Assembly: GCF_004123905.1 (NCBI RefSeq)
Contig: NZ_MZXW01000033.1
Span: forward strand, 1-64,000
DNA length: 64,000 nt
Source of the DNA: Bradyrhizobium betae
GTDB lineage: Bacteria; Pseudomonadota; Alphaproteobacteria; Rhizobiales; Xanthobacteraceae
Direction of reading: 5' to 3'
Shown piece by piece: positions 8,629 to 17,124 of this stretch. How positions within the stretch are numbered: the first letter of the stretch is position 1; every line of letters begins with the position of its first letter. A program made the translations under genes and the position numbers. The notes under the pieces are model-generated. The model saw only the letters and a program-made list of their open reading frames with translations. It did no database searches and was not told the DNA's origin.

Positions 8629-9378
8629 CTAGCTGTCGCGATGCTCGAGCCGCGCGGCGAGCGCGTCGGCAAGACCCATGGTGGGTTTGGCGGCGGGCCG
8701 GCGGAACGTCCCGGCTGTCGCCTTGCGCAGGCGCAGCGCCACCAGCGCCTCCGCCTGCTTGACGGCGGCGACGACCTGATCGACCACGGGGACAGGGATC
8801 CGGTCGGCGACGCGCCCGGCCAAGCCGGAGAGCGGGGCGCCCGCAAAGATCAACACGTCGGCCTCGTCCTCGACGATGGCGCGCTGCGCGAGCTCAACGA
8901 GCAGGTTCTCCTTCTCGGTGCCGACCTCCGAAATCGCCTTGAACGGCGTATCGAGCATGCGAATGCCGGCGCAGCGCTCCCACAGCCCATGGGCGCGGAC
9001 ACATTCCTGGTACCAGGGCCCCAGGGCCTGGGCGAAAGTGACGATGGCGAAGCGGCGCCCAGCCATGCAGGCCGTCAGCATCGCGGCTTCAGCCAAGCCG
9101 ATGACGGGAATGTCGAAGGTTTCGCGCGCGGCGAACAGGCCGGGATCACCGAACGCGGCGATGATTGCGGCATCGACCCTGGTGTGCTGCTCGGCCAGCA
9201 TCTCCAGCGCGATGGCGCCGCCGATCTGCGCCTCGGTGCGCGTGGAGATATAAGGCACACCGCGCGAGGCGGTGCAGGGGACGATCTCGGTGCCGGGCGC
9301 GGCGGCGCGCTGCCCGACATCCGTCATCAACTCGGTGACGGCGGTGCTGGTGTTGGGGTTGAGCAGCAGCAGCTTCAT
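8629..9378 (-). CDS. Asp/Glu/hydantoin racemase-fold protein lacking both active-site cysteines
   Basis: 249 residues of the hydantoin racemase/HyuE-like branch: MKLLLLNPNTS at the N-terminus, then AAFGDPGL and LIFAGAPLSGL. In characterised hydantoin racemases the two catalytic cysteines sit at the position before FxDPG and in a GCAG motif. Here they read Ala75 and Ala179-Gly180. The fold should be intact, but the classical two-base cysteine racemisation cannot operate. It lies two bases after the GntR regulator and upstream of the importer, so its substrate is probably the imported compound. Function is open: decarboxylase, isomerase or ligand-binding role. Confidence 0.75.
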   Translation of the reverse strand: MKLLLLNPNTSTAVTELMTDVGQRAAAPGTEIVPCTASRGVPYISTRTEAQIGGAIALEMLAEQHTRVDAAIIAAFGDPGLFAARETFDIPVIGLAEAAMLTACMAGRRFAIVTFAQALGPWYQECVRAHGLWERCAGIRMLDTPFKAISEVGTEKENLLVELAQRAIVEDEADVLIFAGAPLSGLAGRVADRIPVPVVDQVVAAVKQAEALVALRLRKATAGTFRRPAAKPTMGLADALAARLEHRDS

Positions 9379-9380
9379 GA

Positions 9381-10091
9381 TCAGGCCGCCGTCAGCTTGG
9401 GTTTGGAGAGGGCGAGCGTCTCGAGCAGCGCGGTACCGGTCTGGCGGACATGGGCGCCGAGCAGGCGTCCTGCGGCCTCGCTATCGCGCGCCTCGAGGGC
9501 CGCGAGAATGCCGGCGTGCTCGTCGACCGAATTGCTCCAGCGCCGGTCGGCGCCAAGCGCCAGATAACGCGCGCGTTCGGCGCGGGAGATCAAGGTCTCG
9601 TGCGCCTCGCGCAGCGGCGTGTTGCGGGCCATGCGGACGATGGTGTTGTGGATCTCGCCGTTGATCGCGAAGTAATCGTCGAGCTTGCCGTTGCGGTGGT
9701 GACCCTCCATGCGGGCTTGAAGCGTGCGCAGGCGGGCGAGATCGCGTTCGGTGGCGCGCTCAGCGGCAAGCTCGGCGGCCAGCCGCTCGATGCCGGCGAG
9801 GGCTTCGAACAGCTCCGAAATTCCGTCGATCGCGATGCCGGCGATGCGTGGGCTGCGGTTGGGGCGCAGCTCGATCAACCCCTCGGCGGCCAGCACCTTC
9901 ATGGCTTCACGAAGCGGCGTGCGCGACACGCCGAGCTCCTTCGATAGTTTTGTCTCCTGGGTCTGCGATCCCGGCGGCAGCTCGCCGCGAATGATCATCG
10001 TCCGCATCCGCGCGGCGGCGCGCTCGTGCAGCCCCATCCGCTTGAGTTTGGGCGACTTTCGTCCCTTCGGCGCTTCCGATTTTGGCTGCAC
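9381..10091 (-). CDS. GntR-family regulator, FadR/FCD subgroup
   Basis: 236 residues from a GTG at 10091 supported by AGAGGA five bases upstream; an internal ATG at 10037 is a weaker choice. The winged helix reads LGVSRTPLREAMKVLAAEGL, the hallmark GntR recognition region. The C-terminal FCD domain contains the D..FH/H pattern (NGEIHNTIVRMARN and VDEHAGILAALEARD) that binds metal and small carboxylates. It heads the racemase/ABC operon and likely represses it until the substrate is present. Confidence 0.9.
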   Translation of the reverse strand: MQPKSEAPKGRKSPKLKRMGLHERAAARMRTMIIRGELPPGSQTQETKLSKELGVSRTPLREAMKVLAAEGLIELRPNRSPRIAGIAIDGISELFEALAGIERLAAELAAERATERDLARLRTLQARMEGHHRNGKLDDYFAINGEIHNTIVRMARNTPLREAHETLISRAERARYLALGADRRWSNSVDEHAGILAALEARDSEAAGRLLGAHVRQTGTALLETLALSKPKLTAA

Positions 10092-10190
10092 GCGTTCCTC
10101 TTTGCTTCAGTTCATCCTAGCCGTTTCCGGTCCTTTGGCTTGCTTAAAATACCGACGCATCTCGCTGAAAACAATGGCACAACGCGCAAA

Positions 10191-10207
10191 TTGTATGCAG
10201 CATGCAG
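10191..10207. promoter_or_regulatory. Candidate GntR operator
   Basis: TTGTATGCAGCATGCAG lies between the divergent GntR gene and the binding-protein gene. It resembles the TTGTATACAA/ATGCAT-like sites of FCD regulators and contains a repeated ATGCAG. The match is loose. Confidence 0.3.
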
Positions 10208-10255
10208 AAACCGGATTGCGCTGCGGCGAAGGCCGACCGATGATCTCCGCAAGAC

Positions 10256-10271
10256 GCGCGAGATCTCGCGC
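10256..10271. promoter_or_regulatory. Perfect 16-bp palindrome upstream of an ABC operon
   Basis: GCGCGAGATCTCGCGC is a perfect palindrome ending 19 bases before the ATG at 10291. Its position suits an operator close to the ribosome site of the importer operon. The binding protein is unknown. Confidence 0.4.
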
Positions 10272-10290
10272 CTTCGAAACGGAGTGAGCG

Positions 10291-11295
10291 ATGCGGACGA
10301 GTTTGCGACTGGGCCTCGTGGTAATGGCGGCAATGGTTGGTGGAGGCGATCTCGCCATCGCGCAGACCGCGAAGATTAAGCTCGGCTATGCCAAATGCGC
10401 GCACTGCCTGCCGATGTCGCTGATCTCGGGCATGGCGAAAGGCGTCGAGGTCGAGGCCACCGGATTCAACTCGGGCAATGACGTGCTCACGGCGCTGATC
10501 TCGAAGAGCATCGACGTCGCGCAGGTGACTTACCTTCACTACATCACCGCGCTCGACAAGGGTTTTGACGTCGTCGCCGTGTCCGGCCAGATCAACGGCG
10601 GTTCGGAATGCCTGTCGTCGGCGAAGCTGAACCTCCCGCCGGAGGATTGGGCCACGTTCAAGACGACTGTCGCCAAGGCGAAGAGCGACGGTCAGCCGCT
10701 GAAGGTCGCGGCCTCCCGCGGCAACGCGCAGGACATCCACATGCGCGGCGCGTTCCTGAAGCAGGGCGTCGATCCCAACAAGGACATCCAGTTCATCAAC
10801 ATTCCCAATCCGTCCGACCATCTCGCAGCGTTGCAGCGCGGCGAGGTCGACATGATCTGCACGGTCGAGCCGTTCGCCTCGCAAATCCGGCTTGCCGGTG
10901 CCGGCAAGCATTTTGTGCTGCCGTATGACCAGGCCGCGGGCAATCTGACCAACCTCATCGTCACCCGTTCCGACGTCATTGCCAGCCAGCGCGCCGGTGT
11001 GCAGGGCGTCGTCACCGCCGTGGTCGAGCTCGACAACAAGCTGATCGCCGACAAGGGCCCGTGGATCGAGGTCATCAACAAGCTCACCGGCCTCGACAAG
11101 AATGTTGCGACCGAGGCGCTGAAGAATGCTGCGCCCGATCCCGCGATCCATCGCTCGCAGACGCTCGCAATCGCCGCGATGATGCGCGACCTCAAATACA
11201 TCTCGAAGGATGTCTCCCCGGACGCGGAGAAGAACATGGACTATTCGTTCCTGGAGCAGGCGACGGGAAAAGCCAAGAATGACCTCGGCTATTGA
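10291..11295 (+). CDS. ABC transporter substrate-binding protein (TauA/SsuA/NMT1 type)
   Basis: 334 residues; GGAGTGAG precedes the ATG. A signal peptide covers about residues 1-25 (ending LAIAQ). The mature protein reads KIKLGYAKCAHCLPMSLI with an unusual Cys-x-x-Cys at its N-terminus, then GNAQDIHMRGAFLKQGVD and HLAALQRGEVDMICTVEPFA, which are typical of the nitrate/sulfonate/taurine group. It starts a plus-strand operon of permease, ATPase, isomerase-like protein and hydantoinase, so the ligand may be a cyclic amide, ureide or related acid. Confidence 0.87.
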   Translation: MRTSLRLGLVVMAAMVGGGDLAIAQTAKIKLGYAKCAHCLPMSLISGMAKGVEVEATGFNSGNDVLTALISKSIDVAQVTYLHYITALDKGFDVVAVSGQINGGSECLSSAKLNLPPEDWATFKTTVAKAKSDGQPLKVAASRGNAQDIHMRGAFLKQGVDPNKDIQFINIPNPSDHLAALQRGEVDMICTVEPFASQIRLAGAGKHFVLPYDQAAGNLTNLIVTRSDVIASQRAGVQGVVTAVVELDNKLIADKGPWIEVINKLTGLDKNVATEALKNAAPDPAIHRSQTLAIAAMMRDLKYISKDVSPDAEKNMDYSFLEQATGKAKNDLGY

Positions 11296-12130
11296 TGTTG
11301 CTCCGGCCAAGCCGGCGTTCCGGCTGACGCGGGCGTTTCAGGGGCTCGAACGCCTCATCGTGCCCGCACTGCTGATCGCAGGCTGGGAAGCCTTCGCCCG
11401 CAGCGGCGTGTTGCCGCCCGCGCTGTTGCCGGCGCCGAGCGCGGTGCTGCATGCGCTCGGCGACTGGGTGTTCGGCTTCGACGAGACCACGCAGACCTAT
11501 TCCGGGCACTGGCTGCGCGACGCGCTGGCCAGCGCTGTTCGCGTGTTCGGCGGCTTTGCACTGGCGAGCCTGCTCGGCATTCTCGCCGGTGTCGCGATCG
11601 GCTGGTCGCGCCTGTTCGAGAAGACGCTGGAGCCGACGCTGCAGATGCTGCGTCCGATCCCGCCGGTGTCGTGGATTCCGCTCGCCATCATCTGGTTCGG
11701 CATTGCCGACAAGCCGGCGATCTTCCTCGTCTTCCTCGGCGCCTTCTTTCCCGTGCTGATGAACGCCATTCACGGCGTGAAGACCGTGGACCATAATCTC
11801 GTGCGCGCAGGTGCGATGATGGGCGCCAACCAACGGCAGATGCTGACCGACATCGTGCTGCCGGCCGCGCTGCCGTCGATTTTCGCGGGCCTGCGCATCG
11901 CGGTCGGATCGGCCTGGATGCTGACGGTCACGGCCGAAATGGTCGCGGTGAAAAGCGGGCTCGGCTACGTCTTGTGGGATTCCTATTACTTCCTGCGCTA
12001 TGACATCGTGCTTGCGGCGATGATCTCGATCGGGCTGCTCGGCTATCTCTCCGATTTCGGCCTCAAGGTGATCATGGCGCGCACGCTGCGCTGGCAGCAG
12101 ACGACAACCGTGCAGGGCAGGGCGGGCTGA
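11279..12130 (+). CDS. ABC transporter permease (TauC/SsuC type)
   Basis: 283 residues. The ATG at 11279 overlaps the end of the binding-protein gene by 17 bases and is the only ATG in frame in the right place. Membrane segments flank the EAA loop GAMMGANQRQMLTDIVLPAA, and RPIPPVSWIPLAIIWFG is the usual helix before it in TauC/SsuC proteins. It forms the inner-membrane channel for the import system. Confidence 0.9.
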   Translation: MTSAIDVAPAKPAFRLTRAFQGLERLIVPALLIAGWEAFARSGVLPPALLPAPSAVLHALGDWVFGFDETTQTYSGHWLRDALASAVRVFGGFALASLLGILAGVAIGWSRLFEKTLEPTLQMLRPIPPVSWIPLAIIWFGIADKPAIFLVFLGAFFPVLMNAIHGVKTVDHNLVRAGAMMGANQRQMLTDIVLPAALPSIFAGLRIAVGSAWMLTVTAEMVAVKSGLGYVLWDSYYFLRYDIVLAAMISIGLLGYLSDFGLKVIMARTLRWQQTTTVQGRAG

Positions 12131-12906
12131 TGGCGGCAATCGAGCTTCGCAACATCGTCAAAGTGTTTTCCGACAAGCGGCGCGGCCGCGACCTCCTGAC
12201 GCTGGACAACATCAATCTCGACATCGAGGCCAATGATTTCGTCTGCTTGCTTGGTCCGTCCGGCTGCGGCAAGTCGACTTTGCTCAACATCATCGCCGGC
12301 TTCGAACAGGCGACGTCCGGCCGCACGCTGGTCGACGGCAAGCAGGTGGAACGACCCGGCTCGGACCGCGGCGTGGTGTTCCAGCAGCCGACCCTGATGC
12401 CGTGGCTGACGGCGATCGACAACATCGCCTTCCACCTCAAGCTCAAGGGCGTTGCGAAAGCCGAGCGCTACGACCGCGCCATGGAGTTCATTGATCTCGT
12501 GGGCTTGCGCGGTTTCGAGCACCACCATCCCTCCGAGATGTCCGGCGGCATGAACCAGCGCGTCGGCATCGCCCGTGCTCTGCTGATGAACCCGAGCGTG
12601 ATCCTGATGGACGAGCCGTTCGCGGCGCTGGACGCCCAGACCAAGCTCGAAATGCAGGAGGAACTGGTGGCGATCTGGCAGAAGCGCCGCTGTACCATCG
12701 TGTTCGTCACTCACAGCGTCGACGAGGCGCTGGTGCTCGGCAACAAGATCGTGGTGATGACAAAGCGGCCGGGCCGGATCCGTGAGGCCGTCAATTTCGA
12801 CCTGCCGCGGCCACGGGACATCACCAGCCCCGAATTCAATGACGCCAAGCGTCGCATCCTGTCCCTGATCCGGGAGGAGTCGACGCGCCTTGCACAGGCG
12901 TCGTAA
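12130..12906 (+). CDS. ABC transporter ATP-binding protein (TauB/SsuB type)
   Basis: 258 residues; the start shares one base with the permease stop (TGATG). Walker A GPSGCGKST at 42-50, signature MSGGMNQR at 137-144 and Walker B VILMDEP near 157-163 are intact. The following THSVDEALVLGNKIVVM is characteristic of SsuB/TauB proteins. It energises the adjacent permease. Confidence 0.93.
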   Translation: MAAIELRNIVKVFSDKRRGRDLLTLDNINLDIEANDFVCLLGPSGCGKSTLLNIIAGFEQATSGRTLVDGKQVERPGSDRGVVFQQPTLMPWLTAIDNIAFHLKLKGVAKAERYDRAMEFIDLVGLRGFEHHHPSEMSGGMNQRVGIARALLMNPSVILMDEPFAALDAQTKLEMQEELVAIWQKRRCTIVFVTHSVDEALVLGNKIVVMTKRPGRIREAVNFDLPRPRDITSPEFNDAKRRILSLIREESTRLAQAS

Positions 12907-12915
12907 GGTAGAGCC

Positions 12916-13647
12916 ATGCGCAAACGTCTCGGCATGATCACGCCGTCCTCCAATTCGGTGCTGGAGCCCGTCACCAGCGCCATGCTGCATGGCGTGACTG
13001 ATGTCACCGCGCATTTCTCCCGTTTCCGCGTCACCGAGATCGCGCTCGATGCCGCCGCGCTGAACCAGTTCGACGCCTCGGTGATGTTGCCGGCGGCCGA
13101 TCTGCTGGCGGACGCCAAGGTCGACGCCATTGCCTGGAACGGCACCTCGGCGAGCTGGCTCGGCATTGGCCGCGACCGGAGCCTGTGCGAGGCAATCACG
13201 GCGCGCACCGGTGTCCCCGCGACGACCTCCACGCTCGCCTGTATCGATGCCGCCCGCGCACTGGGCGCAAGGCGCGTCGGCCTGGTCTCGCCCTATACCG
13301 ACGACGTGCAGCGGCGGATTGGCGATGTCTGGGCCGATGAGGGGATCGCCCCGCATGCCGAGCGGCATCTCGGGCTTCGCGACAACTTTTCCTTTGGCGA
13401 GGTCACGCCCGCAACCATAGCGGACATGATCCGCGCGGTCGCGGCCGAGGGCGCCGATGCCGTCGTGATCCTCTGCACCAATCTCGACGGTGCGGCGCTT
13501 GCGCCCTCGCTCGAACGGGAACTGGACATCGCCGTCCTGGATTCGGTCGCGGTCACGCTGTGGCGGACCCTTGAGCTCGCCGGCGGCGACATCGGGGCCC
13601 TTGCGGAGTGGGGCCGGATATTCCAGACATCGGCGGCCATCAAGTAA
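12916..13647 (+). CDS. Maleate isomerase / arylmalonate decarboxylase-like protein
   Basis: 243 residues of the Asp/Glu racemase superfamily. It opens RKRLGMITPSSNSVLEPVT, the form seen in maleate cis-trans isomerases and arylmalonate decarboxylase relatives. The C-terminal half has a cysteine in VVILCTNLDG (Cys187). The first cysteine site of two-cysteine members is replaced by NGTS at 75-78. A single-cysteine arrangement fits an isomerase variant or a decarboxylase better than a racemase. It sits nine bases after the ATPase gene and 11 bases before the hydantoinase, so it probably handles the imported molecule or its ring-opened product. Confidence 0.75.
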   Translation: MRKRLGMITPSSNSVLEPVTSAMLHGVTDVTAHFSRFRVTEIALDAAALNQFDASVMLPAADLLADAKVDAIAWNGTSASWLGIGRDRSLCEAITARTGVPATTSTLACIDAARALGARRVGLVSPYTDDVQRRIGDVWADEGIAPHAERHLGLRDNFSFGEVTPATIADMIRAVAAEGADAVVILCTNLDGAALAPSLERELDIAVLDSVAVTLWRTLELAGGDIGALAEWGRIFQTSAAIK

Positions 13648-13658
13648 GGGAGACTCAC

Positions 13659-15068
13659 GTGACGCAGCTCGATCTCGCCATTCGCGGCGGCACCATCGTG
13701 ACGGCCAGCGACGAGTTTCGCGCCGATATCGGCGTTCGCGACGGTCGCATCGTCAGCATTGCTGACAGCATCGAAGGCGCCGCGAGCGAGATCGACGCGA
13801 CGGGCCTGCTGGCTCTGCCGGGCGGCATCGACAGCCATGTGCATATCTCGCAAGCCTCGGGCCCCGACGTGGTGATGGCGGACGATTTTGCCTCGGCGAC
13901 GCGCTCGGCGGCGGCCGGCGGCAACACCATGGTGCTGCCCTTTGCGCTTCAGGAGAAAGGCACGTCGCTGCGAACCTGTGTCGAGAACTACCGCAAGCTC
14001 GCCGAGGGCGAGTGCTATATCGACACCGCGTTCCACCTGATCATCTCCGATCCCACCGCGGTCGTGCTCGGGCAGGAGCTGCCGGCGCTGGTCAAGGACG
14101 GTTACACCTCGTTCAAGGTGTTTATGACCTATGACGACCTCGTGCTCAGCGACAAGCAGCTGCTCGAGGTGTTCGACGTCGCGCGCCGCGAGGAGGCGCT
14201 GGTGATGGTCCATTGCGAGGGCTACGACGCCATCCGCTTCCTCACCAGCAAGCTCGAGCGCGAGGGCCATATCGCCCCCTATTATCACGGCACCTCGCGG
14301 CCGCAGGCCGTCGAGCGCGAGGCGACGCATCGCGCCATCAGCCATGCCGAGGTGATCGGCGTTCCCATCATGATCGTGCACGTGTCCGGGCGCGAGGCGA
14401 TGGAGCAGGTGCGTTGGGCCCAGCAGCGCGGATTGCCGGTGCATGCGGAAACCTGCCCACAATACATCACGCTCACGGCCGACGACATGAAGGGCCTGAA
14501 CATGGACATCACGGGCGCAAAATATGTCTGCTCGCCTCCGCCGCGCGATGCCGAGAGCCAGCAGGCGATCTGGGAGGGCATCACCACGGGCGTGTTCCAG
14601 ACCTTCTCGTCCGATCACTGCCCATTCCGCTACGACGATCCCAAGGGCAAGCTGACGCCGAATGCGCGGACCTCGTTCCGCTGGGTGCCGAACGGCATCC
14701 CCGGCGTCGAGACGCGGCTGCCGATCCTGTTCTCAGAGGGCGTCTCGAAGGGACGCATCAGCTTGCAGAAGTTCGTCGAGCTGACCGCGACCAACCATGC
14801 GCGGATTTACGGCCTTTACCCGCGCAAGGGCTCGATCGGTGTCGGCTTCGATGCCGATATCGTGCTGTGGGACCCGAAGCTGACGAAGAAGATTCAGCAG
14901 GCCGATCTGCACCACGGCGCGGACTACACGCCGTGGGAGAGCTTTGACGTCACCGGCTGGCCGGTCACCACCATCGCACGCGGCCGCGTGGTGTACGAGC
15001 AGGGCAAGATCGTCGGCGACAAGGGCGCGGGCGAGGTGCTGAGCCGCGGCAAGTCGAGCCTGGTGTAG
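13659..15068 (+). CDS. Dihydropyrimidinase / D-hydantoinase family cyclic amidohydrolase
   Basis: 469 residues from a GTG at 13659, chosen because GGGAG lies seven bases ahead and the domain begins directly (VTQLDLAIRGGTIVTA). All metal ligands of the binuclear amidohydrolase centre are visible: His60 and His62 (GGIDSHVHIS), carboxylated Lys153 (SFKVFMTY), His185, His241 and Asp319 (FSSDHCPFR). It hydrolyses a cyclic amide such as dihydropyrimidine or a 5-substituted hydantoin to the N-carbamoyl amino acid. It is the last gene of the importer operon. Confidence 0.88.
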   Translation: MTQLDLAIRGGTIVTASDEFRADIGVRDGRIVSIADSIEGAASEIDATGLLALPGGIDSHVHISQASGPDVVMADDFASATRSAAAGGNTMVLPFALQEKGTSLRTCVENYRKLAEGECYIDTAFHLIISDPTAVVLGQELPALVKDGYTSFKVFMTYDDLVLSDKQLLEVFDVARREEALVMVHCEGYDAIRFLTSKLEREGHIAPYYHGTSRPQAVEREATHRAISHAEVIGVPIMIVHVSGREAMEQVRWAQQRGLPVHAETCPQYITLTADDMKGLNMDITGAKYVCSPPPRDAESQQAIWEGITTGVFQTFSSDHCPFRYDDPKGKLTPNARTSFRWVPNGIPGVETRLPILFSEGVSKGRISLQKFVELTATNHARIYGLYPRKGSIGVGFDADIVLWDPKLTKKIQQADLHHGADYTPWESFDVTGWPVTTIARGRVVYEQGKIVGDKGAGEVLSRGKSSLV

Positions 15069-15095
15069 CCAGTCACATCTGCTCGATGTGGCTGA

Positions 15096-16136
15096 TCACA
15101 TCGGCTCGATGCCGATCTTCTTGATGATCCCGGCCCATTTCGTGGTCTCTGATGTCATGAAGTCCGTCAGGCTCTTGGGGTCCATCACCAAGGGCTCGGC
15201 GCCCTGCTCGACGAAGAGGGCTCGCACCTTCGGATCGTTCACGGCTTCGACCATCGCTTTATAGAGTTTGTCGATGACGGCCTTATCGCTATTCGCCGGC
15301 GCAAGCAGCGCAAGCCAGGCGGCGCTCTCGTAATTCTTCAGGCCGGCTTCGGCCGCGGTCGGCACATCCGGCAGCGCGGTCATGCGCTTGTCGTTGGCAA
15401 CCGCGAGCGGACGTGCATCGCCGCTCTTGATCAGGCCAAGGACGTTCGGCAACAGCTGGAAACCGAGCGGGACCTGGCCCGCGATAAAATCAGGCGTGTA
15501 GGCGGCGATGTTGCGGTAGGGAACGTGCGTGAGCTCGGTGCCGGTCAGCTGCTCGAAATAGGCGGCGGCCAAATGCTGCGACGAACCGACACCGACCGTG
15601 CCATAGTTCAGTTCGCGGGGATGCGCCTTGGCGTAGTCGATCAGCTCGGCCAGCGATTTCGGCGGCAGTTTTGAATTGATCACGATGACATTCGGCAGCG
15701 TGGCGAACAGGCCGATCGGGGTGAGGTCCTTCAACGGATCGTAGGGCAGATCCTTGTAGAGCGACTTGTTCGCAGCCAGCGGGCCGGAGGTGCTCATCAG
15801 CAGGGTGTAGCCGTCTGGTGCGGCATGCGCGGCGGCCGCGGTGCCGATATTGCCGCCGGCGCCGGGGCGGTTGTCGACCACAAAGGCTTGTCCTGTTGAC
15901 GTCGACATACGGTTGAGCAGGATGCGCGTGATGACGTCGCTGGCGCTGCCGCCGGCAAAGGGCACGAGCACCTGGACAGGACGGGCGGGATAGTCTTGCG
16001 CTTGCGCAGGTCGCAGCCCCGCGGCGGCGAGAGCGGCGCCTGCGCCGAGTGAGAGCAACGATCTCCGGTCAGGGCGAAATGCCTTGCTCGGCTGCTGAGC
16101 GCTGACCGTGATGTTGCTGTGATCGAACCGTGTCAT
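15096..16136 (-). CDS. Bug/TctC-family tricarboxylate-type binding protein
   Basis: 346 residues from the ATG at 16136; longer in-frame starts run into upstream sequence without domain content. The N-terminus has DRRSLLSLGAGAALAAAG, a twin-arginine-like signal, ending AQAQDYPARPVQVLVPFAGG. This and the GGNIGTAAAAHAAPDGYTLL segment are diagnostic of the Bug/TctC family, periplasmic receptors for small carboxylates or amides. No TctA/TctB membrane genes are present in the window, so it is an orphan receptor. Confidence 0.9.
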   Translation of the reverse strand: MTRFDHSNITVSAQQPSKAFRPDRRSLLSLGAGAALAAAGLRPAQAQDYPARPVQVLVPFAGGSASDVITRILLNRMSTSTGQAFVVDNRPGAGGNIGTAAAAHAAPDGYTLLMSTSGPLAANKSLYKDLPYDPLKDLTPIGLFATLPNVIVINSKLPPKSLAELIDYAKAHPRELNYGTVGVGSSQHLAAAYFEQLTGTELTHVPYRNIAAYTPDFIAGQVPLGFQLLPNVLGLIKSGDARPLAVANDKRMTALPDVPTAAEAGLKNYESAAWLALLAPANSDKAVIDKLYKAMVEAVNDPKVRALFVEQGAEPLVMDPKSLTDFMTSETTKWAGIIKKIGIEPM

Positions 16137-16350
16137 CTCGGACTGAATCTCCCGACTGTATCTTGTTCTGCCAGACCTGGGACTGTCCGGGACAAGGGTC
16201 ATCGGGGATAAGCGCCAGGTCGCGATTTTCTGCGCCTGGATCGTAGTTAGCTCGCGAATACGACCGTCATGCCTGCTCGTCTCAAAACTTACCAACCCGT
16301 CTCATTCTGCCGCGGGCGCGACATCTTGTCCGAGTGCGACGACAGGGACG

Positions 16351-17106
16351 CTAGTCGAGTCCGATCTTGCCGGGAGCCCAATAGGCTTTGGCCTTGATCC
16401 GCAATGACGCGACGCCCGCAGCTTTCAGCGCGCGGCTGACACGCTGGATCGACGACGCTTTGCCTGTCAGGACGAATTGCGCTCCGTTTGCAGCAAGGCG
16501 CAGCATTTCCGCCTCGACGGCCGCGAGATGGGTGTCGCCGGCGCTGCGGGTGATCAGTCTCGCTTGACCGAGGTTGATGCCATCCAGCACTTGCCGCGAT
16601 TCTGCGACATCTGTGACTTCGAACATGTGGAGCGCGCCGCCGGCCCGCGAATTGTCGCGCAGGGCTGCAGCCAGTGCGAACGACGTCTCATCGCCGAACA
16701 GAACGACGGGCGCTACGAGGTCGGCAATATCGAGTGAGCGGCGCGGACCGAAGAGCTGACACCTATCGCCTTCGCGCAAACCGCTCGCCCATCGGCTGCC
16801 GGGGCCGTCGCCATGCGCGAAGGCGAGGAGGCGGGTCCTGCCGTGGCCGGTGTCCCACGACATCGGCGTGTAGGTGCGCGCGCTGAGGCCCGCACCCATC
16901 GCGACCTGGATCTTCTGGCCGGCGGTCCATGCGACGTCCCTGAGTGCTTCGCCTTCGAGCTCGATGAGCCGAAGGCGCCGCGAGAGCGTCTCGACGGCAG
17001 CGACGCGCGCAGGGCGCATCAGCCATCGCAGCAGCATCCGCGTGACGCGCCCTTGCGGTGCCTGCGATGGCTCGGAGATTTGCGGCTGCTGGCTGGGCTC
17101 GTTCAA
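16351..17106 (-). CDS. Siderophore-interacting protein-like FAD/NAD(P)H reductase
   Basis: 251 residues of the ViuB/YqjH (SIP) flavoprotein family. The FAD-binding motif ARTYTPMSWD lies near residues 76-85. The C-terminal half reads VVLFGDETSFALAAALRD, then ends in an arm with AKAYWAPGKIGLD, as in members whose NAD(P)H-side YW.G.G segment closes the site. Such enzymes reduce ferric siderophores in the cytoplasm. No siderophore synthesis or TonB receptor gene is near. It may serve another electron-transfer role with the adjacent methyltransferase. Confidence 0.82.
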   Translation of the reverse strand: MNEPSQQPQISEPSQAPQGRVTRMLLRWLMRPARVAAVETLSRRLRLIELEGEALRDVAWTAGQKIQVAMGAGLSARTYTPMSWDTGHGRTRLLAFAHGDGPGSRWASGLREGDRCQLFGPRRSLDIADLVAPVVLFGDETSFALAAALRDNSRAGGALHMFEVTDVAESRQVLDGINLGQARLITRSAGDTHLAAVEAEMLRLAANGAQFVLTGKASSIQRVSRALKAAGVASLRIKAKAYWAPGKIGLD

Positions 17107-17124
17107 GGCTTGGCTCCCGGATTG

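Noticed and set aside
7570..9567. A 665-codon open frame on the plus strand
   Set aside because: It lies antisense to the ATPase and racemase-like genes, is extremely His/Arg/Asp-rich and has no domain. It is a by-product of GC-rich codon use.
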